64,000 nucleotides of DNA from Tolypeutes matacus (GCA_026826555.1 JAKSZT010053883.1:31663282-31727281), one strand, 5' to 3'. Shown: positions 21,260 to 32,644, numbered from the stretch's first letter. Made by a program: numbers and translations. The notes: a model not told the origin generated them from the sequence alone.

Positions 21260-22010
21260 GATAGGATTACTGCTGGGCCCTGGCCTTACATCCCTGCCCT
21301 TGAGGAGCTCATTGTTTAATGAGAAAACCGCATAGAAACAGACAGTACTGTGTAGGAGATGCCATGGAGGGGGTAGGCACACAGTAGGTGCCCAATAAAT
21401 ATTGGTCGAATAAACAGTTGATGGAATGAATAAGAGCACAGGGGTCTGCGGGAGCTGAAGGGGCATGTGACCTGCCTGGGGGATGGAGAATTAGGGAAGA
21501 CTTCCCTGATAAGGTGCTCCCAAGTGGAGTCCCAAAGGATGAGAAGGAATTAGCCGGGTGAAGACTGGGTAGGAGCAGCACGGGACAAAGATGTGGAGAT
21601 AAGATGGCCATGGAGGGTTGGAAGGATTTTAGGTCATTCAGTGAGGCTGGAGCACAAATATGAGCAGTGAGGGGAGAGGGCTGTGGTTGAGAGGGTCAGA
21701 AACTGTGTCACAAAAGACCTTGAATGCCAGGCCATGGAGCTCAGATTTTTATACCCCATAGGCAATGTGGAGCCATAGGAGGCTTTTTTTTTTTCTTTAA
21801 AGAAGGTGCTGGGGATTGAACCCAGGACCTCGTGCATGGGGAGCAGGCACTCAGCCACTGAGCTACACCTGCTCTCCCATAGGAGGCTTTTAAGTAGAGA
21901 AATGATGGGTCAGTTTTGTGTTTTATTTGTAGGATTACTAGAAATCAGCCTCAGTACTGGATTCTGGGCTGAGGGAGGGCAGGGCTAAAGGCAGGGAGGG
22001 GTCTTTTGTG
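21260..22010 (-). repeat. L2 LINE, split by a SINE
   Basis: Antisense L2: 'ccttgaggagctcattgttt', 'gggaagacttccctgataag', 'gaccttgaatgccaggccat', and after the SINE 'ggcttttaagtagagaaatg'. A sense L2 tail-like piece (acagtaggtgcccaataaat, 21379-21430) sits inside, an older rearrangement. Confidence 0.85.
21788..21876 (-). mobile_element. Head-only tRNA-derived SINE
   Basis: Just the tRNA-like head ('gtagctcagtggctgagtgc' on the minus strand) and a poly(A) tail. A perfect 15-bp target duplication, ccataggaggctttt, lies at 21773-21787 and 21877-21891. It splits an antisense L2. Confidence 0.95.
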
Positions 22011-22119
22011 GCTTACTTTGGGGAAATGAGCATGCTGCCATACCCTTTGGATTAATTTTAAGGGATGAGGCACCAAGCCCCCCACCTCCGCCCCTTTTAA
22101 AAATAGAGTCGAAGGCTGC

Positions 22120-22225
22120 ACAGAGCAGGATGGAGCCCTGGCTTCCAGCATGCGCTCTGCCGTTATCTTGCTCTGTGACCTTGCCTTGGCCAAGTCACTT
22201 AGCTTCTCAGTGCTGTAGGTGGTTC
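22120..22225 (+). repeat. MIR SINE fragment
   Basis: Sense MIR: 'ttgctctgtgaccttgcctt', 'ggccaagtcacttagcttct'. Confidence 0.85.
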
Positions 22226-22499
22226 TCTGGCAAGCTTGGGGCAGGAGAACAGCAGGAGGTGATCCAGGTAGAAAAAGGAGGGGCCTCAGGAAGGGCTTTA
22301 CTCTCATTTCCAGGGAGTAGGGTGCTCTCAGGGCACAGGACAGGGAGGTGGGGACGGCTGCCTTCCTGCCTTCCTCCTTCTCGGCAGGAGGAGGGTGAGG
22401 ACGAGGACAAGGACGAGCTCATGTATTTTCATGCTGTGGCCCCAACACTCAGTCCCACGGTCCCAGCTCACAGAAGCTGCAGGCTGCTCTGGGGTGGGC

Positions 22500-22680
22500 T
22501 GACCCCTCCTGCAAGCAGATACTCCACTATTGTTCGAAATGGAATTGGTCCCAGGAAGCTTGGAGCCTGCAAAAACCGCTATGAATTTTGCAAAACAGCT
22601 CTGAGGCGGTAAAACATGTCGGAAGAATCAAATGTGGAAATACCTATTTAGCACCTTCACTCTGGACAGGTGTGATGTGC
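22500..22680. promoter_or_regulatory. Candidate conserved non-coding element
   Basis: Non-repeat block with 'ctattgttcgaaatggaatt', a RUNX-like 'aaaaccgct', 'atgaattttgcaaaac' and 'ggcggtaaaacatg'. Role is inference. Confidence 0.35.
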
Positions 22681-22856
22681 CTGGGGAAAAGGCGGGGGTG
22701 GGGGGTCTGTCCCTGAACGTCCTGCCCTGTGGCGCCGCAGCCCCCAGGACACCAGCTTCTGCCCAATTTCCTGGCTTCCTCAGACAGGGTTCCCCCCTGC
22801 CTCCTTTCCCAATGGACCTATACTTTTTTTTCTTCTTTTGAAATCAACCTTATCAT

Positions 22857-23965
22857 TTTGTTAAAAAAAAAAAAAAAAAAAAGATACATATGCTCATTGC
22901 AAAAAATTCAGACAATATGGAAAAGTTCAAGGAAAAATGTACAAATCACCTCAGATTCCACCATCCAGAGATAAACACATAACATTTTGGTGAACGTCCT
23001 TCCAGACTTCTCTCCATGCAAAAATATACACAAATAGATTCCATTTGGGGGGGGGTGGCAGGAGGAATAAAAAAAGAAGTAGATTCCATGCATGCAATTC
23101 TTCCCTGAGTGAGATCAGATGACACATGCTGTTCCGCTACCTGCTTTTTTCAGCAATATGTCATGGACATCCTTCATGTCAATACACGTAGATCCACTTA
23201 ATTTTAATGCCAGCTTAGTATCCTGTTTACGTACCTCACTTTACTTACCCAGTCCCCAATTGATGGAGATATATGTTTTTCCAATAGTTTTTCTGTTATA
23301 AGTACTCCTGCAATGAATGTTTATGTGCATATATCTTAGCACATTTCATATTCATTCATTCATTCATTCATTCATTCATTCATTGATTCATTCATGCCAC
23401 AGGTATTTATCAAGTGTGTTCAGTGAGCCAGTCCAGTGCCAGGTGCTGGGGATAGAAAGGATGAATGAAACAGACAAGGTCGGTCCTTGTTCATATGGAA
23501 TTTATGATGTAGTGGGGAGACAGTGCACCCAACCCTTGCACCAGCAGAGGAGAGAGCAATCTTTTTGCAGTGAGCATATGTATTAAACAGTTACACAGAT
23601 AACTATCCAATTAGCAGGTGATGCATAGCACGAAGGACAAGTAGAAGCTATGAGAGGGCAAAACAACAGAAGGTAAACCAGACCTGGGAGTCAGGGAAAG
23701 CTTCTTGGACATTCAGCCTGAAAGATGAGTGGGCAAGAGGCAGACAGGGCGTGGCTGGGGAAAGGATTGGGGAGGGGATCCGAGGGGAGCAGCAAGATTT
23801 CCCTTCAAGGGAGAAATATTTTCAATTATTAACATAGGGAAAATTCCTAAAAATGGAATTGCTGGGTCAAAGGGGAAGTAGTTTGCATTTTGTTACACAT
23901 TGTAATTGCCCTCCACGAAGGTTTTATAAATTTACAATCTCACGGAGAGTACACAGCGAGGAAGT
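22857..23965. repeat. Old L1 LINE 3' region, split by an L2
   Basis: Starts with poly-A (22863-22882) and 'caaaaaattcagacaatatg', continues 'ccccaattgatggagatata', 'tcctgcaatgaatgtttatg' to about 23345, then resumes at 23815 with 'aaatggaattgctgggtcaa' and 'attgccctccacgaag'. The order is that of the old L1 3' region. Confidence 0.75.
23350..23795 (-). repeat. L2 LINE 3' end inside the L1
   Basis: Antisense L2 with its tail intact: (ATTC)n at 23352-23390, then 'agtgccaggtgctggggata', 'tggaatttatgatgtagtgg', 'cagggaaagcttcttggaca'. Confidence 0.85.
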
Positions 23966-23966
23966 T

Positions 23967-24415
23967 ATCGTGAAGATTCAGTAAGCTAGCAGGCACGGGG
24001 GGTTACGCTCATGTACCTGAGCGTATTATAATTTTCTTCGCCGATCTAATAGGTGAAAAATGATAACTCATCTTTGTTTTTAACCAATGTGTCTCTTTTC
24101 AACTCTGCGGAAAACTGAGCCCTTGAGGAGGGATGTCCCATCTTTTTTTCTTAAGCTGCCTTTGCTAGAAACCTTTTTGTGACCCCTGCGGAGCAGGAAG
24201 TGAGCAGGGTTCTGTACTCCCAGCCTCACAGCAAAGCTCCTAGACTTGGAGGTGATCCCAAGTCCCATGTGGCTCTGGGTTTCCAAAGGCAGGTACCAAT
24301 CAGAGAGAATGGAGTGGGAGTGGGAGAGTGGTTTGGCACCTGTGCCGGATGGGCTTTGTCCCAGTGGCGAGGGGCAGGCAGAGAGGCGGGGGCCCTGGTG
24401 GCAGACTGTGCATGC
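23967..24415. other. Unassigned sequence
   Basis: No gene or repeat recognised. Confidence 0.4.
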
Positions 24416-24419
24416 CATT

Positions 24420-25640
24420 AGGAGTGCTTAGAGATCCCAGGTGCTCCAGGATGATATTAATGCATCTATATGAATATTAACAGCATGACCATTAATATTA
24501 ATGACAATAATAAACAAGTGTGAGGATTATTTTTAAAGAGGGCTGCAGCTCCAGCTGTTGCCTTCCTTCATTAAGAAGCTTCTGAGGTTCTTGGCCTTCC
24601 TCTCCCCAGACCTCTGGCCAGCCAGCCGCATCCGCACGACCCCTGCCTGGGCAGCAGCTGAGCCAAAAGGGCATTTCCAACACTTTTGGATTGAATGAAA
24701 ATCAATGCAGGAAACCTCGAGTTTCCGTCCAAACAGTTCTTGGCCATGTGAGCCGAGGAGGGGGGGTGGGGGTGGGCCAAGGAAGCGATGAATCGGCCTG
24801 TGTGTGGGCCGCCAGCTGCCCTGACTCCTTTTCTGACCCTCTCCGGCATAAGGTCCCAGCCGCCTGCATCCCCAGAGGAAGGAGCTTGGGTATGGAGTTT
24901 GCCCGGGGCCAATCTCTTGCAAAGGTGGCTTGAGGAATTACCCTGCAAAAGTGGCCATGAATTATAGAAAGGAGGCGGGGAGAGAAAGGCCCAGAATATC
25001 ATATGTGTAAATAAACCGAGTGGTGGCCAGACAGAAGAGCCAGCCAGCTGCTTCCCACACCCACCGCGCCCTTCTCCCGCCAACCCGCCTCCTGCCAAGT
25101 ACCACAGCAAGTCACTTACAACCTCCTTCTTCAAAGGATTTGTTAATAAGTCAATGACAGAACATCTAAAGGGGAAAAATATTTCTCTTTATAGTTGGAG
25201 ATAATTGTCCCAGGAAAAAAAAGAAAACAACAAACCTTTAATTACAACTCACATGGAGAAAGCTTGATTTGTGGGCAGAGCCCAAATGCTGAGGAGCTGG
25301 ATGTAAAATATTTGTAATATTTAGGGAACCTAGAGTTTTACATAAAAGTAAACAGCATTGCCTGAAGGCACAATTTCCAGCAACACAATAAAATGTGCAG
25401 TGAATTTATGGCGGCCATCCATTAGCTCTTACCAAGGCAACGTCGCCCCTATCTGTCGTCCATCATTATAATAGAGGGTTAATGCACCGAATTTACATAA
25501 AAAAGTCATATTGTCTGCATGAATTATTTACACTCGAAGCTGTTTTTACAGCTTGGTTTCAAGCTGGATTCTGGGAGAGATTCTGCCAGTAAATTACTCT
25601 GTGGAGACCTGGTTCTATAACTGCACGCCGAGCCGGCAAT
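24420..25640. promoter_or_regulatory. Large candidate conserved non-coding block
   Basis: 1.2 kb almost free of repeats. AT-rich stretches carry the 12-bp palindrome attaatattaat (24491-24502), 'ctttaattacaactc', 'gtaaaatatttgtaatattt', 'atggcggccatccattag', 'gcaccgaatttacataaa' and 'catgaattatttacac'. The strong contrast with the surrounding repeat-filled DNA suggests purifying selection, as in enhancers of developmental genes. Open frames on the minus strand (up to 187 aa) have no domain. Confidence 0.5.
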
Positions 25641-25930
25641 GAAAAGAAAGGAAAATGGGCAGGCCCTGGCGGGTCATTGGTGCCGACGCCTCTCGGGTGG
25701 GGGCTGGAGGCAGCGGTGGAGGCTCCAGGAGGCTGTGGACCTGCTGCAGATGGGGCTCCACCTCTGGACCCGTGGCTTCAAGGTCGCTGCCCAAGTGCCT
25801 GTGCAGTCAACCTCAGAAAGCCACAGCAATCCTCCAGAGGCATCTGAGAGCTCTTGGAGGCTGAAGTCAGAGGTCTTTTGGGGAGCAGGGTCTGAAGAGG
25901 GAGAGGCGCTGTGGCGTTCCTTGGAGCAGT
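25641..25930. other. Unassigned GC-rich sequence
   Basis: No gene or repeat recognised. Confidence 0.4.
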
Positions 25931-25934
25931 GGTC

Positions 25935-26030
25935 CAGTTCAGCAATGTGAGCAAGACTCCTCATCCCCATTGTACAGAGGGGAAGACTGAGACCTTGAGA
26001 AGCATTTAATCAAGAGGCTCATTGATCCCA
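25935..26030 (-). repeat. MIR SINE fragment
   Basis: 'catccccattgtacagaggg', 'gaagactgagaccttgagaa' match the antisense MIR core. Confidence 0.7.
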
Positions 26031-26279
26031 GGTGGGCCTGGGGTGTGTGGGAGGTACAGACAATTCAGATTCGGGGGGAGAGTAGGGCTGGGCTAGGGTG
26101 CTCTTGGGAGGAAACACGGAGTCCCCATGCCTCCCATCTCAGCCCTTCATTGTTTTCTAGAACCTTCAGTTAATTGAAGGTGGTTTTAGTGGTTGGGATG
26201 GGGTGGGATAAACTGGTTGGTGGCTCGTGGTTCTTAAATTCATTTCACTTTGGGGTGTGGGGTGCCAGGAAGAAGAGCT

Positions 26280-26450
26280 TATGCTTTCAGGTGGTGTGGA
26301 ATTGTGGGGAATTGGTCATGCCATGGAAAGACCTGGAATGTTAATTCTGTGCTTGGACAAGACTCTTAGAGCCTGGGGGCTTGGTTTCCTTGTCTGTAAA
26401 ATGGGATTTCTAATCCCTGGACTGTCAGTTGGCTCTGAAGGAGTGGTGAG
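26280..26450 (+). repeat. MIR SINE fragment
   Basis: Sense MIR: 'ttctgtgcttggacaagact', 'ttccttgtctgtaaaatggg'. Confidence 0.78.
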
Positions 26451-26569
26451 AGGCTCAAAAGAGGATGGAATGCTCTGGGAGGTGTGTGGTGCCTCCCAGG
26501 CAAGGCCGCAGGTGAGCCGGCACCACAGAGGGGAGCGCTGAGGGCAGGGCTAATGCAGGGACTTGAAGA

Positions 26570-26760
26570 GAGAAAAGCAAGGCAGATGGAGAAAGGTAAG
26601 GCTAGACAATCAGAGACAAAGAGAGAAAAGGGTCATAGAGACAGACACAGGGAGAGAGACACAGAGCAGACACACAGAAACAGAGAGAGACCCAGAGAGG
26701 GGACAAGGTGGCTGACCCGGGGAGAAAGATCGAGGCAGACAAGGAGTCAGGGGCAGACTC
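26570..26760. repeat. Purine-rich (GAGA/ACAGA) simple repeat
   Basis: Degenerate run of agagac, acagag and gagaaa words; explains the Arg/Glu/Lys-rich frames on the plus strand. Confidence 0.88.
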
Positions 26761-27300
26761 AGGCTACTTGCAGCTCAGACTTTCTGGAGCCCTGAGGATG
26801 TTTTCCTGGCCAGTGATGAAGTTGGTTGGGGTGGGGGCGCTGCCCTGAGCCGCCGCTGCCTCTTCCCTGGACTCTATCTCCCTCCCTCCAGGCCAGTGGG
26901 CTCCCCTCTGGCCTGTGGCTTCTGTCTCTTCGCCCTTTGCTTTTCTTTTTAATTCTGTCTTGTTTTCCCATCGCCCTTGGCTTTCCCGCAGCACGAGGAG
27001 GCCAGTGCTGGATGCCTACCCCTTTCTGCCCACATCCCCCAGCACCTGGGAGGGGCGCGTGCCTGTCGCCGCTGCACTCTGGTCTCCGGCTCCTGAGCAG
27101 CCACAACAGGTCCCAGGGGCCTGGAGACAACAAATGACTCCCTTCTGACGGGCTGCTGGCTGCCGCCTCGCTGCCAGCCGATTCCGCTGCACACCAGCAG
27201 ACAATCATGTAAGGCAAGGGAACCCCTCCTGCCTGTGGTGTGATTTAAACCTGAACTTTGCTTTGCTTTCATCCTCCGGAGAAACAGGATTTAGATGATA
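26761..27300. other. Unassigned GC-rich sequence
   Basis: No gene supported. Open frames on both strands lack domains. Confidence 0.4.
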
Positions 27301-27304
27301 CATT

Positions 27305-27500
27305 TTCTGGCTCCCTGGGAGTGCACACGCTCACGTGTTGGACAGACACACTTGCACACACACTTAAAGGTGTTCGCACATTGCAGACTCCCCATGCGTG
27401 CTCGCACAGGCACAAATACTTACACACAGACATGCTCATCCCATTTCCAAGCCGCACAGGTACATGTTCACGCACGACGCATTTGTGTGCACACAAATGC
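27305..27500. repeat. CA-rich degenerate simple repeat
   Basis: ACACA/GCACA words without a fixed unit, opposite in orientation to the other GT-rich tracts. Confidence 0.85.
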
Positions 27501-27684
27501 CACCGAGGCAACTCCCAGCCACGGGTTAGGGCAGGCGGGAAACGTGGTGGTGACTGGAGCAGCTGTGAGTGTGGGTTGGTGGGAGAGGGTGAAGTGGGCA
27601 GTCAATGCTGCAACTGCAAGAAACTCTCCAAACCTCACCCTAACCTTGTTCCAAGGAAGAGGGGATTGAGGTTTGTGCTCTTGT

Positions 27685-28215
27685 GTGTGTGTGTGTGCAG
27701 GAGTTATTTATGCATGGGTATCCTTTGTTGCATGCTATGGTTGACAGTCCATGGACAGATGAGGTTGTGGTGTATTGCAGAGAACTCAGGACTAGAGCTC
27801 AGGGCACCAGGGCTGCAGGTCCACTGTGCCACTGCCCTGCTGTGTGGCCTGGGGCAGGCCACTGCCGCTGTTCGGTCTTCAGGTTCTTCTACCCCCTGCA
27901 TTCTGGCCTGTTTGGATATTCCAGTCTCTCTGTGTGATCTTGAGAGTGTCCTTCCTTGAGGCTTGAGTAAGCTGAACTTGTGTGTGTGTGCTTGTGTGTT
28001 TGCATAGGGCATGTTTGTGTGTGTGCTTGTGTGTAGGTGTGTTGATGTGAGTGTTTGTGTTTGTGTGTGCTTGTGCGAGGACTCTTTACTGCAGAGAGGA
28101 TGCCCGTGCGCCTGTGCTTACATTGTGAGCCCGTGGATTGAGTCTTGTGTGAATGTGTGTGTGTGATGGTGGATTTGGGAAGTGATCTGTGGGTGTGGAT
28201 TTGCTTAGTGGAAGT
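27685..28215. repeat. GT-rich tracts with intervening MIR-like piece
   Basis: (GT)n at 27682-27699 and a degenerate GT tract 27975-28215. Between them 27780-27880 resembles a diverged sense MIR ('ctgtgtggcctggggcaggc'). Confidence 0.75.
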
Positions 28216-28254
28216 GTTTGTGAGAGAGAGGACATGACGTCATCTGTGTTTAAA

Positions 28255-28490
28255 ACTGATGCCCTCTCCTTACTCCTTCCCAGCCTTAATCTTCTCCATA
28301 ACATTTATCACCATCGGACACTTTATTTATTTTATGGTCTCCCTCCCCCTGCCAGAATGTAAGCTCCATGAGGGCAGGGATTTTTGTCTGTTTTGTTCAC
28401 ATCTGTATCCCCACAATATAGAACAGTTCCTGGCACATAGCGACATTGTGGGTGCTCAATAAATATCTATTGAATGAACGAATGGCTTCC
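28255..28490 (+). repeat. L2 LINE 3' end
   Basis: Sense L2: 'catttatcaccatcggacac', 'gaatgtaagctccatgaggg', 'cagttcctggcacatagcga', 'gctcaataaatatctattga', tail 'atgaacgaatgg'. Confidence 0.97.
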
Positions 28491-28505
28491 TTACTGCCTT
28501 CAAGG

Positions 28506-28772
28506 TTTTTTTTTTTTAAAGGATTTTACTTTTATTTATTTTTCCCTCCCTTCCTGCTTGTGCTCATCGTGTCCATTTGCTGCGCGTTTCTCTGTATCTG
28601 CTTGTCTCCCTTTGCTGCGTCATCTTGCTGTGTCATCTTGCTGCGCCATGCAGGCTGTTAGCCCGCTGCGCCACTCGGGCTGACGTGCTTTCATCAGGAG
28701 GCCCGGGGAATCGAGCCCAGGGCCCTCCATATGGTAAACGGAAGCCCAACCAATTGAGCCACAGCTGCTTCC
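28506..28772 (-). mobile_element. DAS-type SINE
   Basis: Minus-strand head 'agctgtggctcaattggttg', body with 'cagcaagatgacgcagcaaa'-type words, A-rich tail. Perfect 9-bp target duplication ccttcaagg at 28497-28505 and 28773-28781. Confidence 0.92.
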
Positions 28773-28784
28773 CCTTCAAGGGTT

Positions 28785-29065
28785 CTTTTTCTTAGTGAGG
28801 TCCTGGCTACTCTACTTAAAATTTCTGCCTGTTCCCCCTTGTGCTCTGATTCCCTTTACCTTGCTCTAATTTTTTCATTTGTCCATATCACCTTCCAATA
28901 CACTAATTTATTAATTTAATTTATATTTTTATTGTCTGTATCCCTGTTGGAAGGAAAGCCCATACGAGGGTTGAGACCTTTATCTGATTTGTCCACTGAT
29001 GTATCCCAAGTGCCTAAAAGAGTGCCTGGCATGGAACAAGTGCTATTTATTGAATAAATGGCTGG
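28785..29065 (+). repeat. L2 LINE 3' end
   Basis: Sense L2: 'tttgtccatatcaccttcca', 'cctttatctgatttgtccac', 'aagagtgcctggcatggaac', 'tatttattgaataaatgg'. Confidence 0.88.
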
Positions 29066-29172
29066 GTGTCTGCCCGGGTGGTGAGGGGATAAGAGGACTT
29101 GGGAAGTGTTTTGTGGAATGTGCTTGTAAGCTGGTGTCTGTGGATATGTGATGGTCAAGGCGCTGCAGTTTT

Positions 29173-29269
29173 TTTTTTTTTTTTTTTACCCGGAGGTCCC
29201 GGGGATCAAACTCAGGTCCCTCCATATGGGAGACGGACGCCCAACCAGTTGAGCCACATCCGACCCCTA
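29173..29269 (-). mobile_element. Head-only tRNA-derived SINE
   Basis: The tRNA-like head ('gatgtggctcaactggttgg' on the minus strand) plus poly(A). Perfect 17-bp target duplication caaggcgctgcagtttt at 29156-29172 and 29270-29286; the lack of divergence suggests a young insertion. Confidence 0.96.
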
Positions 29270-29289
29270 CAAGGCGCTGCAGTTTTGAT

Positions 29290-30150
29290 TGTGTGTGTGA
29301 GACCATGTTGGTGAGGAGGGTAGGCCTGTTCCAAAGACTCTGTCCTCTGAGGCTTGGGCAACAATTTTCTGATAGAGGCTTCAGGTTCTGGGCATCCTGC
29401 CTGACATTGTCAAGGGTTTGTAAACAGACGCATGAATGGCTGCCCCGGGAATCTCTAGGAATCTCTCCTTCCATGGGGTGCTCCCCTGCTGGCCACAGAC
29501 CTGAGCCCCAGGCCCAGCAGTCTCTGGGCCCACTACCTCCTTTCCCCATGGGTAGACTTAGAGAATCCCCCCCACCTGCAGCCCAGTCTGCCCTTCTCCA
29601 GTAGAGAAGGCTGAAGCCCACTGGACAGTGCTGGAAAACAGACATGCCAGGCACTGGGCTCAGCATCCAGAGAGGCCTGTGGTGGACGGAGAGGCCTTGG
29701 GGTGCTACTTGGGCAGGTGGGGATCCTGGCTATTGGGGGCTTAGGATCAGGGTTTGCCAGCAGATGGCTGGGCCCTGATGGAAGACTGGGGAAGAGGGTC
29801 TAGGCAGGCCTTGTGCTTAGGCTGGTGGGACTTCAAAAGTCCAGGCTTCCAGAGGCTGAGGACGCAAGGGTGGAGATGTGCCTCTGGGGCCAGGATGAGG
29901 AACCCACTGACCCCCATCTCTGGTGATGTGGAGTCTGTGGGTCTGTTCTTCAGTTCTGTCCTTTTTCTGTGAAGGTGTGAGCACAGAACTGCTGGTAGGT
30001 GGAGGTGAGGAGTGGCTACCCCCATGGATGACAGTATCAGGACCCAAAAGGAGCTCAAACCACAGGAACTTTGAGGCCTAAAAGACAAATACAATAGGGC
30101 CAGAATCAAAGTCCTCCTTTAGGCCAAGCCAACCTTTAGGAAATGCTGCC
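29290..30150. other. Unassigned sequence
   Basis: No gene or repeat recognised. Confidence 0.4.
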
Positions 30151-30154
30151 TAAA

Positions 30155-30350
30155 GCTAAGAGTATGGTCTGTAGGGTCAGACAGAGCTGTGCTTAGCTTT
30201 GGCACCATGCAGCTGTGTGACCCTGGGATACTTATTTCACCTCTCTGAACCTCATTTCCTAGTAGGAAAAATAGAGATTATTTTTCTTTCATAAGGAAGG
30301 TTGGAAAGATAAAACTATTATTATTACTACTACTATTAATTTTATTAAAA
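30155..30350 (+). repeat. MIR SINE
   Basis: Sense MIR: 'atggtctgtagggtcagaca', 'gcagctgtgtgaccctggga', 'cacctctctgaacctcattt'. Confidence 0.92.
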
Positions 30351-30589
30351 CACAAACACACACATAACACTACAGATCCAGGAAGGGAAGACCATCTTGA
30401 TGGAAATTCACATAAAGAGATTCAGGATTTTGGCTGATCTCAAATTTGTGCAAGGGTCTATCTAGTATGGATGGTTAAGTCTGTATGCTTAGAAAGGAAG
30501 GCAGCGATCCCTGGAGCCAGTGTGGGTTCTCCAAGACCAGGTGAGTCTTTTCGATTCTTGATAGCTTAATGGCTGAGCCAGTGTGGGGG

Positions 30590-30790
30590 TGTGGTGGAAT
30601 CTATTACTTTTTGGGCACCTACTGTGTGCCAGGTTACTTCACTTAATCCTCACAAGCTGTGCACTAGATGTGATGGTCTCCATTTTACAGATGAGAAGTC
30701 TCTGGGAAGTTAAGAGACTTGCCCGACTGGTGGAGCTGGGAGTCAGACCTGGATCTGTCGGACCTTTCCGTCACATCAGACTGACCCCTG
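30590..30790 (-). repeat. MIR SINE
   Basis: Antisense MIR: 'gggcacctactgtgtgccag', 'cttaatcctcacaagctgtg', 'ccattttacagatgagaagt', 'agctgggagtcagacctgga'. Confidence 0.92.
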
Positions 30791-30934
30791 TGCCATTGGA
30801 TAGGGTCTCCCATGACCCTTGAGGATGTGATGGATGGCTATGAGGGCACCGAGAGGGCTCCCACCGGGTTGAATGACAGGCCACAGAATGTTCATGTAAG
30901 TGGAACCAGGCCAGTCTTAGGAAGGTCTCTAGAG

Positions 30935-31127
30935 CAGGGGTTCTTGACTTTTTTTGTTCCATGGACCCCTTTGCCAGTCAGGTGAAAACCATGGACCCTT
31001 TACTAAGTCCACACTATACTGTGTATTATTTAATAAATATACCACACCCGTACCAACACATCCCCACAAGAATAATGTTTCTTTGAATTTCAATTCAAGC
31101 TCATGGACCCCTTCCTAAAAACCCTTG
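30935..31127 (+). mobile_element. Short hAT-type DNA transposon
   Basis: Starts caggggttcttgac and ends with the related 'aaacccttg', i.e. hAT-like terminal inverted repeats. Flanked by an 8-bp target duplication with one mismatch, ctctagag (30927-30934) and ctttagag (31128-31135), the length expected for hAT. Internal 'gttccatggacccctttgcc' is shared with a known mammalian MER family. Confidence 0.88.
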
Positions 31128-31194
31128 CTTTAGAGGCTGCCCTGGGGCTCTGCCTTCCACCCTGTTCTGACCCATTTATGTCAAGGACCCAGAG

Positions 31195-31490
31195 ACTATG
31201 TAGAGGGTGAAGGCCTTTCACAGTAAGATGTGGTGGAAAGCTTTAAGGGACAGAGAAAAGCTCAGGTGGCAGCATAATCATCCAGAAAGATCTCAACAGG
31301 CTGGGGTGGCAAGGTGAATTTTACATGATGGAATGCCACAGAGGTAAATTCTGGGGTCCATCTTGGCTATAGGGGAAAAATTGTAGAAGGAACAGCAACT
31401 CATGGGATTCAGTATGAGTAAGTTCAGTACGAGTCAGCAGGCTATATTAATAGAGGTATGATGTCTGGAACAAAGGAGGGGAATCCCCAT
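31195..31490 (+). repeat. CR1/L3 LINE fragment
   Basis: 'gattcagtatgagtaagttc', 'gagtcagcaggctatattaa', 'tagaggtatgatgtctggaa' follow the CR1/L3 sense order. Confidence 0.6.
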
Positions 31491-32455
31491 CCTGTCTCAA
31501 TCTGCTCTCTGCCTTGGTCAGCCTCTGTTGTACATTTTGGAAGGTCATTTACTGCTATTTGCTGCTTTTCAAGTTCTCTCCTCTTCTTTTCACATTCTTA
31601 GGGGGGCAGAGTTCTTCTTGGGTCTGACTTGTTTTCCATCTGGAGCACTTCCCCAAAAGGACAGCTTTGAAGTTGGGAAAGAAGCTGCAGATTTTCAGAA
31701 TTTTTGTCTGAGCGACAGGTTTTGGATATGACCTTTGTGCCCGATTGCCCAGGGAGAGGAAGCATGAGTCCCAGAATGTTCTGGAACTGGGAGACCTGGT
31801 CCTCTTGGCCATTGGCCAGCTGCACCTTCCTCTTCTCCAGCTATCTCTTTTCCCCCTTAGAGTCCCTCTCCTGGTGGTCTGTAGGTTCCCAGGGCCGGAT
31901 TGGGCTGGTCTCCTACGTGGAGGCTGGGCAGAAACAGGGAGTCTTGCAGTTGCTCACGTTGGGGCTGGATCCCTGCTTGAGCTGGGGTGTCACCTGCCAA
32001 GCTGAATTCGGCACAGGAAGCGCCTGGCTGGGAGACGTACTGTTTAATTTGGAGGTTCTGTTCCACTCTGAAATGCACTTCTTCTGGCAGCTGCCATGAA
32101 GTGAAGCTGTTGAGCTTCCCTCTCTTATGCCAGAATCACAGCCACTTTTTCCTGAGAAAGAAGCAGGGCTTTAGACAGTTATACTCATTAAATACTTCTT
32201 TTCCTCTTAAATCTGTTTTTGTAAAAATTTTTTTTGCCTGAATGGAAAAGTAAAACGGATGATAGTGAAATAAACAAGGCATTTGTGATAGGGAGGTTAA
32301 AGCAGATTGTTGGGGGTGGGGAAGGGGGGTTGGAGACGCCCCGCGTCTCTGCACACAGGCTGCTCATAGCCTGTTGAGGATGGGAGGGAGAGAAAGTGTT
32401 CATGAGTTTTCCCACCTCCCAGCCTTTTCCTCCAAGTGTCTTAGGATTCACTGAG
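31491..32455. other. Single-copy-like sequence
   Basis: Nearly 1 kb with no repeat recognised. Plus-strand frames of 131 and 86 aa overlap here without any domain or splice context. Could hold a non-coding exon; nothing proves it. Confidence 0.35.
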
Positions 32456-32459
32456 TGGG

Positions 32460-32640
32460 GAAGGGCACTACCATTTATCAAGAGCTTACTAAGCTCTAGG
32501 CATGTAACATGGGGGCGCTCATTCAGTCCTCATAACAACCCTAGGTGGCAGCACCTATTTTACAGATGAGGAAAGTTGAGGAAAATGAAGGTCAATCAGC
32601 CAGGGACACACAGAGCCAAGCCCTTTTTGCTAGACTTTTT
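32460..32640 (-). repeat. MIR SINE
   Basis: Antisense MIR: 'accatttatcaagagcttac', 'taacaaccctaggtggcagc', 'ctattttacagatgaggaaa'. Confidence 0.93.
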
Positions 32641-32644
32641 TTAC

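Noticed and set aside
27258..27959. 233-aa open frame on the plus strand
   Set aside because: Crosses a CA-rich tract, a (GT)n run and a MIR-like piece; composition-driven.
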